DNA of 64,000 nucleotides from JAYFRC01 sp034926415 (GTDB taxonomy: Bacteria; Bacillota; Clostridia; Oscillospirales; Oscillospiraceae): contig JAYFRC010000011.1 of NCBI GenBank assembly GCA_034926415.1, positions 10,142-74,141 on the forward strand. The letters are read 5' to 3'. Positions within the stretch are counted from its first letter, which is position 1. Each line of letters opens with the position of its first letter. The notes beneath the pieces are model-generated. The model saw only the letters and a program-made list of their open reading frames with translations. It did not search any database and was not told the origin of the DNA. Below, one piece after another: positions 16,091 through 25,121 of the stretch. Made by a program: the position numbers and the translations under genes.

Positions 16091-16972
16091 TTATGAATAC
16101 ACACTGTGAACAAAGCCAATAAATTTCTTTGTTGCCTTTGTAAGGACCGCGTTCTTGCGTATAAGCATATTTATTGTCCAGGTAAGCTCAGGTACGTTAA
16201 GCGGTACTATTACATGCTCGTTATAGAGCAAGTCATGAGCAAGAAAATCCACCGTAATAGATATATTCTTATCAAACCTGCTGAAATTATGTACCGATAT
16301 GACGTCTCCGCCCCGGAGCGCTATATTTGGAGAAAACTCCCTCTCCTCGCATACTGAAAGGAAATTATGAAACAGTTTGAAGTTTTCGTTTACGATTGCT
16401 AGCGATTGCCCCTCCAGATCCTCAAGGTCAAGATATTCTCTTTGCGACAGCGGATTTGTCCTGTTTACCATCGTGCATACATCAAACTTTTCTATCTGCT
16501 GAATGTGAAAATAATTCGAATCGTTAGGGCCTATGCAAAAGCCGAAATCAACATCGCCGTTCTTGATATGGTCCTCGCAGACCGAATCCTGCATTTCTAT
16601 GATATTAAGTCCTATTCCCGGATTTTCTTTTTTGAACGCCGAAAACAATTTCAACGCAAAGACAGGATATATGCCGTAAGAACAAGCAATTGTTATTACT
16701 TCCGAACCATTTTTTGTAAGCTGCAGCAGGCTCTTGTCAAGTACGGATGTTTCATCAATTATTGCGCGCGCATGCGCTTTCATACACATACCTGCCTGCG
16801 TGAGCTCCATCATATCGTTGCTCTTATAAAACAACACCGTACCCGCTTCGATTTCCAAGCGTTTGATTGACTTGCGCAGAGCTTGCTGCGTTATATACAG
16901 ATTATCCGCTGCTGTAGCAAAATTTTTATCAGTACATAATTGCAAAAAATACCTGAACTGCTGCAAATCCAT
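16091..16972 (-). CDS. LysR family transcriptional regulator
   Basis: This 293-residue LysR-type regulator has the N-terminal winged helix-turn-helix (MDLQQFRYFLQLCTDKNFAT; AADNLYITQQALRKSIKRLE) and a periplasmic-binding-like effector domain from about residue 90 (VITIACSYGIYPVF; GDVDFGFCIGPND). An AGGAGG ribosome site precedes the ATG. It is divergent from the MBL hydrolase/MFS/SDR/ADH/ALDH genes, and the shared intergenic region holds a 47-base dyad whose arms contain both -35 boxes. That is the usual layout for a LysR activator and its target. The likely inducer is the substrate or an intermediate of that pathway; it cannot be named. Confidence 0.93.
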   Translation of the reverse strand: MDLQQFRYFLQLCTDKNFATAADNLYITQQALRKSIKRLEIEAGTVLFYKSNDMMELTQAGMCMKAHARAIIDETSVLDKSLLQLTKNGSEVITIACSYGIYPVFALKLFSAFKKENPGIGLNIIEMQDSVCEDHIKNGDVDFGFCIGPNDSNYFHIQQIEKFDVCTMVNRTNPLSQREYLDLEDLEGQSLAIVNENFKLFHNFLSVCEEREFSPNIALRGGDVISVHNFSRFDKNISITVDFLAHDLLYNEHVIVPLNVPELTWTINMLIRKNAVLTKATKKFIGFVHSVYS

Positions 16973-17023
16973 TGTGCTCCTCCTTTAATTCATAGCATGT
17001 TTACATACTCCCCCAAAGAATAT

Positions 17024-17051
17024 ATTATACAAAAACGCATCCGTAAGTAAA
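17024..17051 (-). promoter_or_regulatory. Promoter of the LysR gene
   Basis: Minus strand: TTTACT (17046-17051), 16 bases, TATAAT (17024-17029). The -35 lies inside the left arm of the dyad, consistent with autoregulation. Confidence 0.6.
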
Positions 17052-17092
17052 GAAACTTTTAGTGATTTTACAAAACAAAAAGTTGCTTTACT
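17046..17092. promoter_or_regulatory. 47-base dyad, putative LysR operator
   Basis: The left arm AGTAAAGAAACTTTT (17046-17060) and right arm AAAAGTTGCTTTACT (17078-17092) are inverted repeats matching at 14 of 15 positions, with a 17-base spacer. Each arm ends in the TTTACT that can serve as -35 for one of the two divergent promoters; a -10-like TATAAA on the plus strand is at 17108-17113. The remaining part of this 305-base gap (17114-17263) shows no gene or clear structure. Confidence 0.65.
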
Positions 17093-17277
17093 GTCAAGTT
17101 GTCCAAATATAAAATGCGTTTGGAATCCACAAATAGTCTTTTTGTAAAATTGCCGTTTCGCGTCGAACACCCCGTACTTCTGCATAATGGTCGCTTCTAT
17201 TGCAATAATAACCCGGTTTTTGGGCAGTCAGTACCCGGCGCAAGCAGCAAATCAACAATCAAAAGGAGGAGAAGACT

Positions 17278-18162
17278 TTGTATTCTAACAACGCAATGGA
17301 AATCCGCAGACAGGCTCATGGAAAAGGCAAACTCGAAACAGTTACCTGCATCAGCAACGATTATGGTTTCGCAGTATGCTCTCTTATCGTGCTGGGCCAG
17401 AAAGAGGCCGTAGTTGTCGATACCCAGTGGACCCGCGCCAACGCATATCGTGTTGTCGCCGAGATTATTGAGTCCGGACGAGATCTCAAGGCAGTAATTA
17501 TTTCCCATGCGCACCCAGATCATTATTTTGGGGCCGAGGTCTATCATCAGGCATTCCCGAACGCGATTATCTATGCTATGCCTGAAGATATCCCTGTTAT
17601 TGAAAAGGAAATGCAGGGAAAAAAGGATTATTGGCAGGACGAAGCCGGCATGAACAAACACAACATTCCTCAAACCGACGGAGTGCCCCTGACTCCGCTC
17701 GAAGGTGAAAGCGTGTACATTGAAGGCCAGGAAATTCATATTTACAAGAAATGCTGGGGCGATCTAAAGTACAACACCATGACCTGGATTCCTTCCATAT
17801 CCACGCTTTACGGAAGCGATATACTTTTCAGCAACGCTCATCCTTTCACCTGCGAGGTCAGTGCGAAAGGCCGTGCGAAATGGAAGAAAGAGCTTGACCG
17901 CTTTGAGGCTTTCAACGCCGAAGTAGTCATTCCCGGTCACGCTAAATGGGGAGAGCCTTTCGATGGAAGAGCTTTTGAATTTACCCGTTCATACATAGAC
18001 GCTACCGAAGAAGAACTCGCAAAAACCAACGACATCGCAACTTTCTATTACAATATGATGATACGTTTTCCCGATGCGCTTCTGCTCAGAAGTGACGAGA
18101 TGAACTCCAACGTCTTCAAGGGAACTCGCGAATGGTATTTCTCCGACGACGGAGACGACTGA
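17278..18162 (+). CDS. MBL-fold metallohydrolase
   Basis: This 294-residue metallo-beta-lactamase-fold hydrolase has the metal motif VIISHAHPDHYFG near residue 75 and further ligands in VIPGHAKWGE near residue 220 and the DILFSNAHPF region near 181. The fold covers hydrolases of thioesters, lactones, phosphodiesters and sulfates, so the substrate is open. The start is a TTG (17278) placed 8 bases after AGGAGG; the nearest in-frame ATG, at 17296, is too far from that site. It is the first gene of the plus-strand catabolic set and is divergent from the LysR gene. A role in releasing an alcohol or acid from a conjugate would fit, but is a guess. Confidence 0.8.
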   Translation: MYSNNAMEIRRQAHGKGKLETVTCISNDYGFAVCSLIVLGQKEAVVVDTQWTRANAYRVVAEIIESGRDLKAVIISHAHPDHYFGAEVYHQAFPNAIIYAMPEDIPVIEKEMQGKKDYWQDEAGMNKHNIPQTDGVPLTPLEGESVYIEGQEIHIYKKCWGDLKYNTMTWIPSISTLYGSDILFSNAHPFTCEVSAKGRAKWKKELDRFEAFNAEVVIPGHAKWGEPFDGRAFEFTRSYIDATEEELAKTNDIATFYYNMMIRFPDALLLRSDEMNSNVFKGTREWYFSDDGDD

Positions 18163-18230
18163 TAAAGGTCTCCGGTAAAATCCAGTTCTGCAAATCCAGA
18201 AGAGAAAAAATTTGGGAGGAGCATTAAATA

Positions 18231-19457
18231 ATGACTTATACAAAAAAATATGAGAACCTTATGGTACTAACGCTCAGCCTTATCTTCGGTTTTGTTATGT
18301 TTGACAGATTCGCGCTTTCCAATCTGTCGGCATATATTCTTCCTGATCTCAGCATGGATGTTGCTCAGTTGGGCGTGCTAACATCCGCATTCGCAATATC
18401 CTGGTCCGTTGCGGGCTATCTCGGCGCCGCGATTTCCGATATTTCAAGAAATAAAAAGAGAGTGCTCATGATCTGCGTCATACTGTTTTCTGTGTTCTCT
18501 CTGTCCACCGGCCTTGCCGGAGGTTTTACTTCTCTTATCGCCATCCGCTTCATCATGGGAATTTTTGAAGGCCCTATTCTTCCCATAGCCCAGACCATCA
18601 TTATCAACCAGTCCTCTGAAAATCGTCGCGGCCTTAACGGAGGTCTCATGCAGGTCGTCGCTCCCGGTTTGATTTCCACTCTGGGCGGCCCGCTGATCTG
18701 CGTATGGCTGTGCGAAAACTTTGGCTGGAGAGCCACTTTCTATCTGACGATAGGCCCCGGCCTTATCATTGCATTCATGATCTTCAGGCTCATCAAAGAG
18801 CCTCAGATCGCTGCTTCCAGCACCAGTAAACCCACTTTCAAGGAGTCTCTCGGCGTTCTTAAAAACCGCAACGTCCTTATCTCAATCTTTGCGGGAATTT
18901 TTGTTCTTTATTGGTATATCTGCGTTCTGGCATTCGGCCCCGTCGCTATTGGAGCAAAGGGTATCGACCCTCAGCACATGGCCGTTATAATGTCATGCTT
19001 CGGCGTAGGCGCTATTATATGGGGAATAATCGTCCCGAAAATCGGCGATACCATAGGCCGCAAGCCCACTATATTTATCTTCTGCCTTATCAGCTGCATA
19101 GCGCCTTTCGGTATCGTTTTCTTTAACAGCGCTATCGCAATGGGCGCCTGCGCAGTCATAGGCTGGTGCGGCGCCGGCGTATTCCCGCTTTTTGAGGCCG
19201 TCGTCCCCGGCGAATCTGTTGACCCCAGCTATTCTGCTTCCGCCATAGGCCTTGTGCAGCTTGTCGGCGAGCTCGTCGGCGCTGGAGCCGGAGCTACGCT
19301 GTGCGGTTGGATCGGCAACACCTACGGCATGAACACCGCCATGATAACCATGGGCATCGCTATCATTATCGCCGCCGTCATTTCCCTCGGTTACTACGAG
19401 ACCTGCCCCGCTATTCTTGCAAAGCGCAAGGCCGCAAAAGAAGTCTCAGCTCAGTAA
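18231..19457 (+). CDS. MFS transporter, organic acid/aromatic-acid type
   Basis: This 408-residue major facilitator has twelve predicted hydrophobic helices and MFS motif A-like residues in the loop 2-3 region (AAISDISRNKKRVLMI, residues 63-78) and again in the second half (VPKIGDTIGRKPTIF). Its pattern resembles anion:cation symporters and aromatic acid:H+ symporters. A strong site (GGGAGGAGC) precedes the ATG. It lies 68 bases after the MBL gene and just before SDR-ADH-ALDH, so it probably imports the pathway substrate, perhaps an anion. The specific solute cannot be read. Confidence 0.85.
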   Translation: MTYTKKYENLMVLTLSLIFGFVMFDRFALSNLSAYILPDLSMDVAQLGVLTSAFAISWSVAGYLGAAISDISRNKKRVLMICVILFSVFSLSTGLAGGFTSLIAIRFIMGIFEGPILPIAQTIIINQSSENRRGLNGGLMQVVAPGLISTLGGPLICVWLCENFGWRATFYLTIGPGLIIAFMIFRLIKEPQIAASSTSKPTFKESLGVLKNRNVLISIFAGIFVLYWYICVLAFGPVAIGAKGIDPQHMAVIMSCFGVGAIIWGIIVPKIGDTIGRKPTIFIFCLISCIAPFGIVFFNSAIAMGACAVIGWCGAGVFPLFEAVVPGESVDPSYSASAIGLVQLVGELVGAGAGATLCGWIGNTYGMNTAMITMGIAIIIAAVISLGYYETCPAILAKRKAAKEVSAQ

Positions 19458-19557
19458 TCGATAATAGGCAGACTCGCGGCAATATGAGATTATGCCGGTA
19501 TATATGACATTTTCCAGATACTAAAATCTTAATCATAATTAATAGGAGGTTATAATA

Positions 19558-20352
19558 ATGGCTGGTTCTATTGCTTCTATGAATGGTGCATTCTCTCTTG
19601 CAGGCAAAAACGCCATCATCACCGGCGGCAACCGCGGTCTTGGCTTCGGTATCGCAAAGGCTTATGCCGAAAGCGGTGCAAACGTCGCTATTCTCTGCCG
19701 CGACGTCAAGAAGGCCGCCGAGTCTATTGCCGAGTTAAATCAGTTCGGCGGCAAGTATGAGAGTTTTAACTGCGACGTCACGGACCGTGCAAGCGTCAAG
19801 AACGCTGTTGCTGCAGTATATGATTCCTTTGGAAATATAGACATACTGGTCAACGATGCAGGTGTCACCGCTATAAGCGACCTTCTTGATATGGACGAAA
19901 ACCTCAGCGAGTGGTATCGCTGCATAAACTGCGACCTTAACGGCACTGTTCATATGACCTATGAAGTCGCGAAGCGTATGCGCGACGCCGGCAAGGGCGG
20001 CGCAATCGTAAACATTACCTCCAATGCAGGCCTTATGGTCAACTTCAGTCAGGCAATGAGCGGATACAGCTGCGCAAAGGCCGCTGCCAACCACTTCACC
20101 CACTGCATGGCCTGCGAGCTTGCCAAGTATGACATCCGTGTCAACGCTATCGCTCCCGGCTTCACCAACTCCGAACTGTCTGAGTTCATCCCCAAGGATA
20201 TGGTCAAGTACGTCAATGACCGCGCTGTTACCCAGCGCTTCGGCGAGCCCATTGAAATCGGCGCTCTCGCCGTTTATCTGGCTTCCCCCGCTTCTACTCA
20301 GATGACCGGTACGATCAACGTTATCGACGGCGGCTATATGCTTCGCTGCTGA
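19558..20352 (+). CDS. Short-chain dehydrogenase/reductase
   Basis: This 264-residue classical SDR has the NAD(P)-binding GGNRGLGFGIA motif near residue 23, the NDAGV motif near residue 99 (in place of NNAGV), the catalytic Ser in VNITSNAG and the YSCAK (Tyr-x3-Lys) motif near residues 164-168, and the C-terminal NVIDGGYMLRC. It is close to the KduD/gluconate dehydrogenase group, but these proteins act on very different alcohols. It has an AGGAGG site (AATAGGAGGTTATAATAATG). In the cluster it probably oxidises or reduces a hydroxy intermediate next to the ADH and ALDH. Confidence 0.9.
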   Translation: MAGSIASMNGAFSLAGKNAIITGGNRGLGFGIAKAYAESGANVAILCRDVKKAAESIAELNQFGGKYESFNCDVTDRASVKNAVAAVYDSFGNIDILVNDAGVTAISDLLDMDENLSEWYRCINCDLNGTVHMTYEVAKRMRDAGKGGAIVNITSNAGLMVNFSQAMSGYSCAKAAANHFTHCMACELAKYDIRVNAIAPGFTNSELSEFIPKDMVKYVNDRAVTQRFGEPIEIGALAVYLASPASTQMTGTINVIDGGYMLRC

Positions 20353-20396
20353 TAAAGCGCACAATCGCCGAATTTAATCTCACCTTAATCTAACAT

Positions 20397-20430
20397 GAGG
20401 GCACTCGCAGGCTTTCCTGCCTGTGCCCTC
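20397..20430 (+). other. Intercistronic hairpin between SDR and ADH genes
   Basis: GAGGGCAC and GTGCCCTC pair, with an inner GCAGG/CCTGC stem. No T-tract follows, so it is more likely an mRNA-stabilising or processing element than a terminator. The ADH ribosome site follows 14 bases on. Confidence 0.55.
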
Positions 20431-20458
20431 AACATATAATCACAAGGAGTGCAGATAT

Positions 20459-21556
20459 ATGGAAATCAAAGCAATGGTAACTCACGAAACCAACCAACTT
20501 TCTCTTGAAACTGTTGAGCTTGATGAGCCCAAGGCAACGGAAATCCGCGTTAAAATTACAGCCTGCGGAGTTTGCCACACAGATGCCGCCGCGCTTGCTC
20601 AGTTCATTCCCGTCCAGCTTCCGGCCATCATGGGCCATGAAGGCGTCGGCGTTGTCGATAAAATTGGAGATGCCGTTGAAGATCTTAAGGTCGGAGATCA
20701 TGTCATCATGACTTTCCCTTCCTGCGGTCTTTGCCCTTCTTGTCGCAGAGGACATCCCTATGCGTGCAAGATCATGAATCCCCTTATGTTCGACGGGACC
20801 TACAAAGACGGCACCAAACGCCTTCATCAGAATGGCGAGGATATTTCCTCCTTCTTTGGTCAGGCGGCTTTTGCTACATACTCTGTCGTGGATTCCCGCA
20901 ATGCCATAAAAGTCGATCCAGACGTCGATCTTGCTCCTCTTTGCTCGCTTGGCTGCGGCGTCCAGACCGGCGCCGGAACCGTGCTTAACCGCATCAAGCC
21001 GGAACCCGGAACCTCCATAGCCGTATTCGGCTGCGGAGCTGTCGGCATGTCCGCCATCATGGCGGCAAAGATTGCCGGATGCAGCACGATCATAGGCGTT
21101 GACGCTGTTCCCTCCCGCCTTGAGCTTGCAAAAGAACTGGGCGCAACAAATGTAATCAACGGCAAGGACGCCGACGCCGTCGCGGAAATAAGGAAACTTA
21201 CCGACGGAGGCGCAAATTACAGTGTTGAGTGTTCGGGAGTCATCGCTCTTGCAAATCAGGCAATCGACTGTCTTGGCGTCGAAGGGACGGCCGTCATTGT
21301 AAGCGTGACTGGAGAACTTGAGATGAAAATCAAGCCCGAGCCCATGATAATGAATCCCAGCCGCACCTTCGCCGGAATCGTCGAGGGCGGTTCAAACCCG
21401 CAGATATTCATCCCCAAGCTAGTCCAGTACTATAAAGAGGGCCGCCTGCCCATAGATAAAATGACGAAATATTACAAGTTCGAGGATATTCAAAAGGCAT
21501 TTGACGATTCTCATTCAGGCGCGGTCATCAAGCCGATCCTGACGTTCGATAAATAA
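20459..21556 (+). CDS. Zinc-dependent alcohol dehydrogenase, aryl-alcohol type
   Basis: This 365-residue medium-chain (MDR) zinc alcohol dehydrogenase has the catalytic zinc motif CGVCHTDAA (residues 36-44) and GHE (59-61), a structural zinc cluster C-GLCPSC-RRGHPYAC (near 94-108), and the Rossmann motif VFGCGAVG (near 189). The segment with IMGHEGVGVV, VIMTFPSCGLC and KIMNPLMFDGTY resembles benzyl/aryl-alcohol dehydrogenases (XylB/AreB type). It would oxidise an alcohol to an aldehyde with NAD, or the reverse. The ATG at 20459 follows AAGGAG by 9 bases. The next gene is the aldehyde dehydrogenase, 31 bases on. The aryl preference is inferred. Confidence 0.88.
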   Translation: MEIKAMVTHETNQLSLETVELDEPKATEIRVKITACGVCHTDAAALAQFIPVQLPAIMGHEGVGVVDKIGDAVEDLKVGDHVIMTFPSCGLCPSCRRGHPYACKIMNPLMFDGTYKDGTKRLHQNGEDISSFFGQAAFATYSVVDSRNAIKVDPDVDLAPLCSLGCGVQTGAGTVLNRIKPEPGTSIAVFGCGAVGMSAIMAAKIAGCSTIIGVDAVPSRLELAKELGATNVINGKDADAVAEIRKLTDGGANYSVECSGVIALANQAIDCLGVEGTAVIVSVTGELEMKIKPEPMIMNPSRTFAGIVEGGSNPQIFIPKLVQYYKEGRLPIDKMTKYYKFEDIQKAFDDSHSGAVIKPILTFDK

Positions 21557-21587
21557 GTTTCCATTTCTAAGAAAGGACTGAAATATC

Positions 21588-23036
21588 ATGACAGAATGCA
21601 AGCTTTATATAAACGGCAAATGGACGGAGACGAAAAGCGGCAAAATAATTGACGACATCATTCCGGCCGACAATTCCATAGTCGCCAAAGTCCATACTGC
21701 CGGGCCCGAAGAAGTCGAGGCGGCCATATCGTCCGCGGACAACGCTTTCCCCGCATGGTCCGCAATGCAGGCCGACATGCGCGAGGCGCTGTTCCTGAAA
21801 GCTGCCGACCACCTTGAAAAGAATATCGAAAAATACGCTGCATACCTTATTGAAGAAAGCGGCTCCGCTTTTATGAAGGCCATGGATGAGGTCGCTCAGA
21901 GCGTCAACATATGGCGCGAAGCTGCAGGCGAATGCCGCAGAATCGACGGGGGCATAGTTCCCGCCGACGGCCCTAACCAGATGTCCACCTATATCCACCT
22001 TCCGCTCGGCATAGTCGGAGGTATCGCTCCGTTCAACTATCCTCTCCTGCTCGCGCTTAACAAGGTCGCGCTTGCCATGGCCGCGGGAAACACGTTCATT
22101 CTCAAGCCCGCTTCCGATACGCCGCTGGCGGGTATGATAATCGCCGAATGCTGTGAAGCCGCGGGATTCCCTGACGGTGTATTCAACCTCGTTCCCGGCA
22201 AGGGCAGCGTTGTCGGAAATGCTCTTGTTGATGACGATCGCGTGAAGATGATAACCTTCACCGGTTCCACCGCGGTGGGACGCGGTATCGGCAACGGCTG
22301 CATGAAGCATCTCAAGCGCGTTACGCTCGAGATGGGAGGAAAGAATCCTCTGATAGTCCTCAAGGACTTCGACGTCGATCGCGCGGTGTCTATCGCTGCG
22401 TTCGGAGCATATTTCCATCAGGGACAGATATGTATGTGCACTAGCCGTATAATCGTGGAAGAGCCCATCTACGACGAGTTCTGCGAGAAGTTCGCCGCAA
22501 AAGCCAGGGGGCTTAAGATGGGCGATCCGCATAATCAGGATACTATAATCGGGCCGCTGATAAACGATCAGCAATATAAGGTTCTGGACGCGCATATTGC
22601 GGACGCCACCTCAAAAGGCGCGCGTCTGCTCTGCGGCGGTAACCATAACGGCGCATTCTACGAGGCTTCCGTTCTCGCCGACGTCACTCCTGAAATGAAC
22701 GTATTCCAGGATGAGAGCTTTGGTCCCTTGACAAATATTGTACGCGCTAAGGACGCAGAGGACGCACTTCGTCTTTGCAACCTCAACGAATACGGCCTGT
22801 CAAGCGCTTTGCTTACCAACGACATAACTCTTGCAATGACAATGGCTCCCCGCATGGAATCCGGAATGGTACACGTCAATGACACTACGGTAATGGGTTC
22901 TCGCCGCGCGCCTTTCGGCGGAGTAAAGGGCAGCGGAATCGGGCGCGAAGACAGCCACTTCTCAATAGAGGAATTTACTCAGCTGAAATGGATAACCTAT
23001 CAGCTCTCGCCTCTCGGCTATCCCACCGATCTTTGA
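21588..23036 (+). CDS. Aldehyde dehydrogenase, benzaldehyde/vanillin-like
   Basis: This 482-residue NAD(P)-dependent aldehyde dehydrogenase carries the cofactor motif FTGSTAVGRGIG near residue 223, the general base Glu in LEMGGKNPLIV near 248, and the nucleophile Cys in FHQGQICMC near 284. The FHQGQIC-T stretch is shared with benzaldehyde, salicylaldehyde and vanillin dehydrogenases. It would convert the aldehyde from the upstream ADH into the acid. Length matches the family. The coupling of ADH and ALDH with CoA-activating genes 5-10 kb away suggests the acid is then activated. A hairpin follows the stop. Confidence 0.9.
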   Translation: MTECKLYINGKWTETKSGKIIDDIIPADNSIVAKVHTAGPEEVEAAISSADNAFPAWSAMQADMREALFLKAADHLEKNIEKYAAYLIEESGSAFMKAMDEVAQSVNIWREAAGECRRIDGGIVPADGPNQMSTYIHLPLGIVGGIAPFNYPLLLALNKVALAMAAGNTFILKPASDTPLAGMIIAECCEAAGFPDGVFNLVPGKGSVVGNALVDDDRVKMITFTGSTAVGRGIGNGCMKHLKRVTLEMGGKNPLIVLKDFDVDRAVSIAAFGAYFHQGQICMCTSRIIVEEPIYDEFCEKFAAKARGLKMGDPHNQDTIIGPLINDQQYKVLDAHIADATSKGARLLCGGNHNGAFYEASVLADVTPEMNVFQDESFGPLTNIVRAKDAEDALRLCNLNEYGLSSALLTNDITLAMTMAPRMESGMVHVNDTTVMGSRRAPFGGVKGSGIGREDSHFSIEEFTQLKWITYQLSPLGYPTDL

Positions 23037-23071
23037 GAAAACCTGCGTTGCATTAGTATATAAAACATTTT

Positions 23072-23113
23072 TAAGCGCCGGAGCGATCCGAAAACCGGAC
23101 GCTCCGGCGCTGC
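23072..23113 (+). terminator. Terminator after the ALDH gene
   Basis: AGCGCCGGAGCG and CGCTCCGGCGCT are perfect 12-bp arms with an inner TCCG/CGGA stem. The following GCTTTA is only weakly T-rich. Confidence 0.75.
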
Positions 23114-23221
23114 TTTATAAAAGTAAATACCCGTATGTCGCGGAACTTGCATTATACTAAAAACTTTATCATGCAAGTTTCAATGCGATAATAGGGAAAT
23201 TTTAACATTCCTCATATTAAA

Positions 23222-23270
23222 AGCCTTCATGCTCCAACAGCTGCAATAAATGCCATTGAAGCACGAAGGC
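23222..23270 (-). terminator. Possible terminator of the SLC13 gene
   Basis: GCCTTCATGCT and AGCACGAAGGC pair at 10 of 11 positions around a large 26-base interval. On the minus strand the stem is followed by TTTTAAT, so it may end the SLC13 transcript, though the loop is long. Confidence 0.45.
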
Positions 23271-23296
23271 TATCTAATATTCTTCCGGCGCCCGGG

Positions 23297-24742
23297 TCAG
23301 TACCCGAGGATTCCAGCGAGTGCGGGAATCAAAAGCGCCGCGATGATTATCATAACTATCGAGTTGAAAATACCGGATCGCGTCACCATGTCTTTTATTG
23401 TGTAATACCCGTATCCGTATGTAAGCAACGGCACGGCGTCAATGGGAAGCATGTAGGTAACAGCGCCCCAGAACGCAACTATCATCGCAAGATAAACCGG
23501 GCTTATACCGCAGTTGACTGCCACAGCTATCATTGGCACGGTAGCGAGTCCCGCAACGGCCGGGCCAGACGGTATGAGTATGTGCAGGAAACAGCAAATT
23601 GCGGAAACCGCGAGGAACACGGTTATCGGCGCCCAGTCGGCGGCGCCCGACATCAGCGTGTTGACAAGCCAGTCGGCGGCGCCTGTCGAAACAATGGCCG
23701 CAGCAAGCGCGTTGACTCCGCCTATCATAAACAGTACTCCCCAACCGGCTTCCTTGCAAAAGTCGTCCCAGGTAAGGACATTTATTCCCGGAAGGAAAAA
23801 TGCGACCATGCCAATCAGTGCGACTGCGGCGGTGTTGAATGCAGGCACCCATGTGCTTGAAATCCAGAACACGAACATCAGACCTATGATCGCTAACGTT
23901 TTCTTTTCCTTTGCATCAAAGGGACCGAGCTCAGCCACCATCTTGTTGGCTGATTCAATAGCTTCGGGGCGTATCGGCTCCGGCTTGAATGCGATAGTAC
24001 TCCACAGCGAAACTATGAGTACCCCGATTACGCCAAGCGGGATTCCCACTACCATCCAATCAAGAAACGAAACCGTAACTCCCGCATACTGTTCAAGGAA
24101 ATTTATAACGACAAGGTTTGTTGGTCCGCCGGCCGGCGTCATGAAGCCTCCAAGCACTGATCCGGCCGGAATGCATATCATGAGCGCCCGTCCGAAAGCC
24201 GTATCCCCGGGCTTTGCGTCGCCGTTGGCTTTTATGATGGATATTCCAAGGCTGGCAAACAGCGCACAGGTCGGGACATTGGACATTACGGCGGACAAAA
24301 TGGCCGTTCCCATAGTAAAACCTATTATAACTTTTCTTGAGCTCGTTCCAGCCCAGCGGAGAACAAAACTCGCTATTCTCTTCGGAATATTTGTGCTCGA
24401 CACAGCCGCGGTAAGTGCAAAGGTTGCAAGTACGAAAAAGAATACGGTATTCGCAAACTCCTTCCATACGACCCCAAATGCCGCTGAAATGCTAACGTCA
24501 CCGGATACAAGACAGAAATACGGTATCATGACAACCACCAGGAAAGTGCTGATTGCCATTGGCAATACCTCGGTTATCCACAGCACTATTGCCGACAGCA
24601 GCAGACATATAGACGCAAGGCCCTGTCTGCTCAGCCCTTCCGGAAGCGGCATTATCTGAGACAAGATCATTATCAGCACTACTGCAAGCATTGCGATAAT
24701 ACTCTTCTTGGATATTAATGGTTTATTCTCGTTCAAACTCAA
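23297..24742 (-). CDS. SLC13/DASS family anion transporter
   Basis: This membrane protein of about 481 residues belongs to the divalent-anion:sodium symporter (SLC13/CitT/SdcS) group. It has around eleven hydrophobic segments. The two substrate-binding repeats are SNVPTCALFAS (near 152) and SGPAVAGLATVP in the C-terminal half, with GPTNL and LPIDAVP as the second-site motifs. Substrates of the family are dicarboxylates, citrate or sulfate-like anions. The start may be the TTG at 24742: GAGGAGGG lies 7 bases upstream of it, while the in-frame ATG at 24763 sits on top of that site. It is in the same island as the CoA genes but has its own regulatory region. Confidence 0.87.
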   Translation of the reverse strand: MSLNENKPLISKKSIIAMLAVVLIMILSQIMPLPEGLSRQGLASICLLLSAIVLWITEVLPMAISTFLVVVMIPYFCLVSGDVSISAAFGVVWKEFANTVFFFVLATFALTAAVSSTNIPKRIASFVLRWAGTSSRKVIIGFTMGTAILSAVMSNVPTCALFASLGISIIKANGDAKPGDTAFGRALMICIPAGSVLGGFMTPAGGPTNLVVINFLEQYAGVTVSFLDWMVVGIPLGVIGVLIVSLWSTIAFKPEPIRPEAIESANKMVAELGPFDAKEKKTLAIIGLMFVFWISSTWVPAFNTAAVALIGMVAFFLPGINVLTWDDFCKEAGWGVLFMIGGVNALAAAIVSTGAADWLVNTLMSGAADWAPITVFLAVSAICCFLHILIPSGPAVAGLATVPMIAVAVNCGISPVYLAMIVAFWGAVTYMLPIDAVPLLTYGYGYYTIKDMVTRSGIFNSIVMIIIAALLIPALAGILGY

Positions 24743-24812
24743 ATGAAAACCCTCCTCTTGCATTTTGCTTTTGCTGAAATTTCAGGATATTTTGCAAATT
24801 ATGGACGAGCAA

Positions 24813-24836
24813 ATATGATAACACCCCTTATCATAT
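24813..24836. promoter_or_regulatory. Palindrome upstream of the SLC13 gene, putative operator
   Basis: ATATGATAA and TTATCATAT are perfect 9-bp arms around CACCCC. It lies about 70 bases upstream of the transporter start and is operator-like. Confidence 0.55.
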
Positions 24837-24895
24837 CTGCGCTCCTTTAGGAAACGGAGAAATACAGGATGGCGCCTGTATGCCACTTGACCTTC

Positions 24896-24931
24896 GCTCT
24901 ACTGCGTTTTAATGACCGTAGAGCATTTTTT
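24896..24931 (+). terminator. Stem-loop with T-run in the SLC13-etfA gap
   Basis: GCTCTAC and GTAGAGC form a 7-bp stem followed by ATTTTTT on the plus strand. No plus-strand gene precedes it; the structured 24840-24931 stretch could be an orphan leader or small RNA. The 379-base gap 24743-25121 otherwise contains only the palindrome at 24813-24836 and A/T-rich sequence. Confidence 0.4.
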
Positions 24932-25121
24932 AATAAAGTAAGGAGATATTCTTGGTGGGGTAAAGAATAAGTCGCAAGAAGTTAAGATGGCAAAATCAAG
25001 TATCCGTTTCCTAAAGCGGCTCAGATATGCTGATACAGAACCTAAATAGCGCCGCGCCTCAAAATATGAGGAAGATATTTTTTGACGCAGCGCCGTTTAA
25101 GCTTATAACCATATACGAGTG

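Noticed and set aside
23514..24659. 381-codon plus-strand frame antisense to the SLC13 gene
   Set aside because: The opposite strand encodes a clear transporter with proper motifs; the antisense frame has no ribosome site or family features.
25040..25110. Terminator of etfA
   Set aside because: The repeated AGCGCCG blocks here are direct, not inverted, so no stable stem with a T-run could be drawn.
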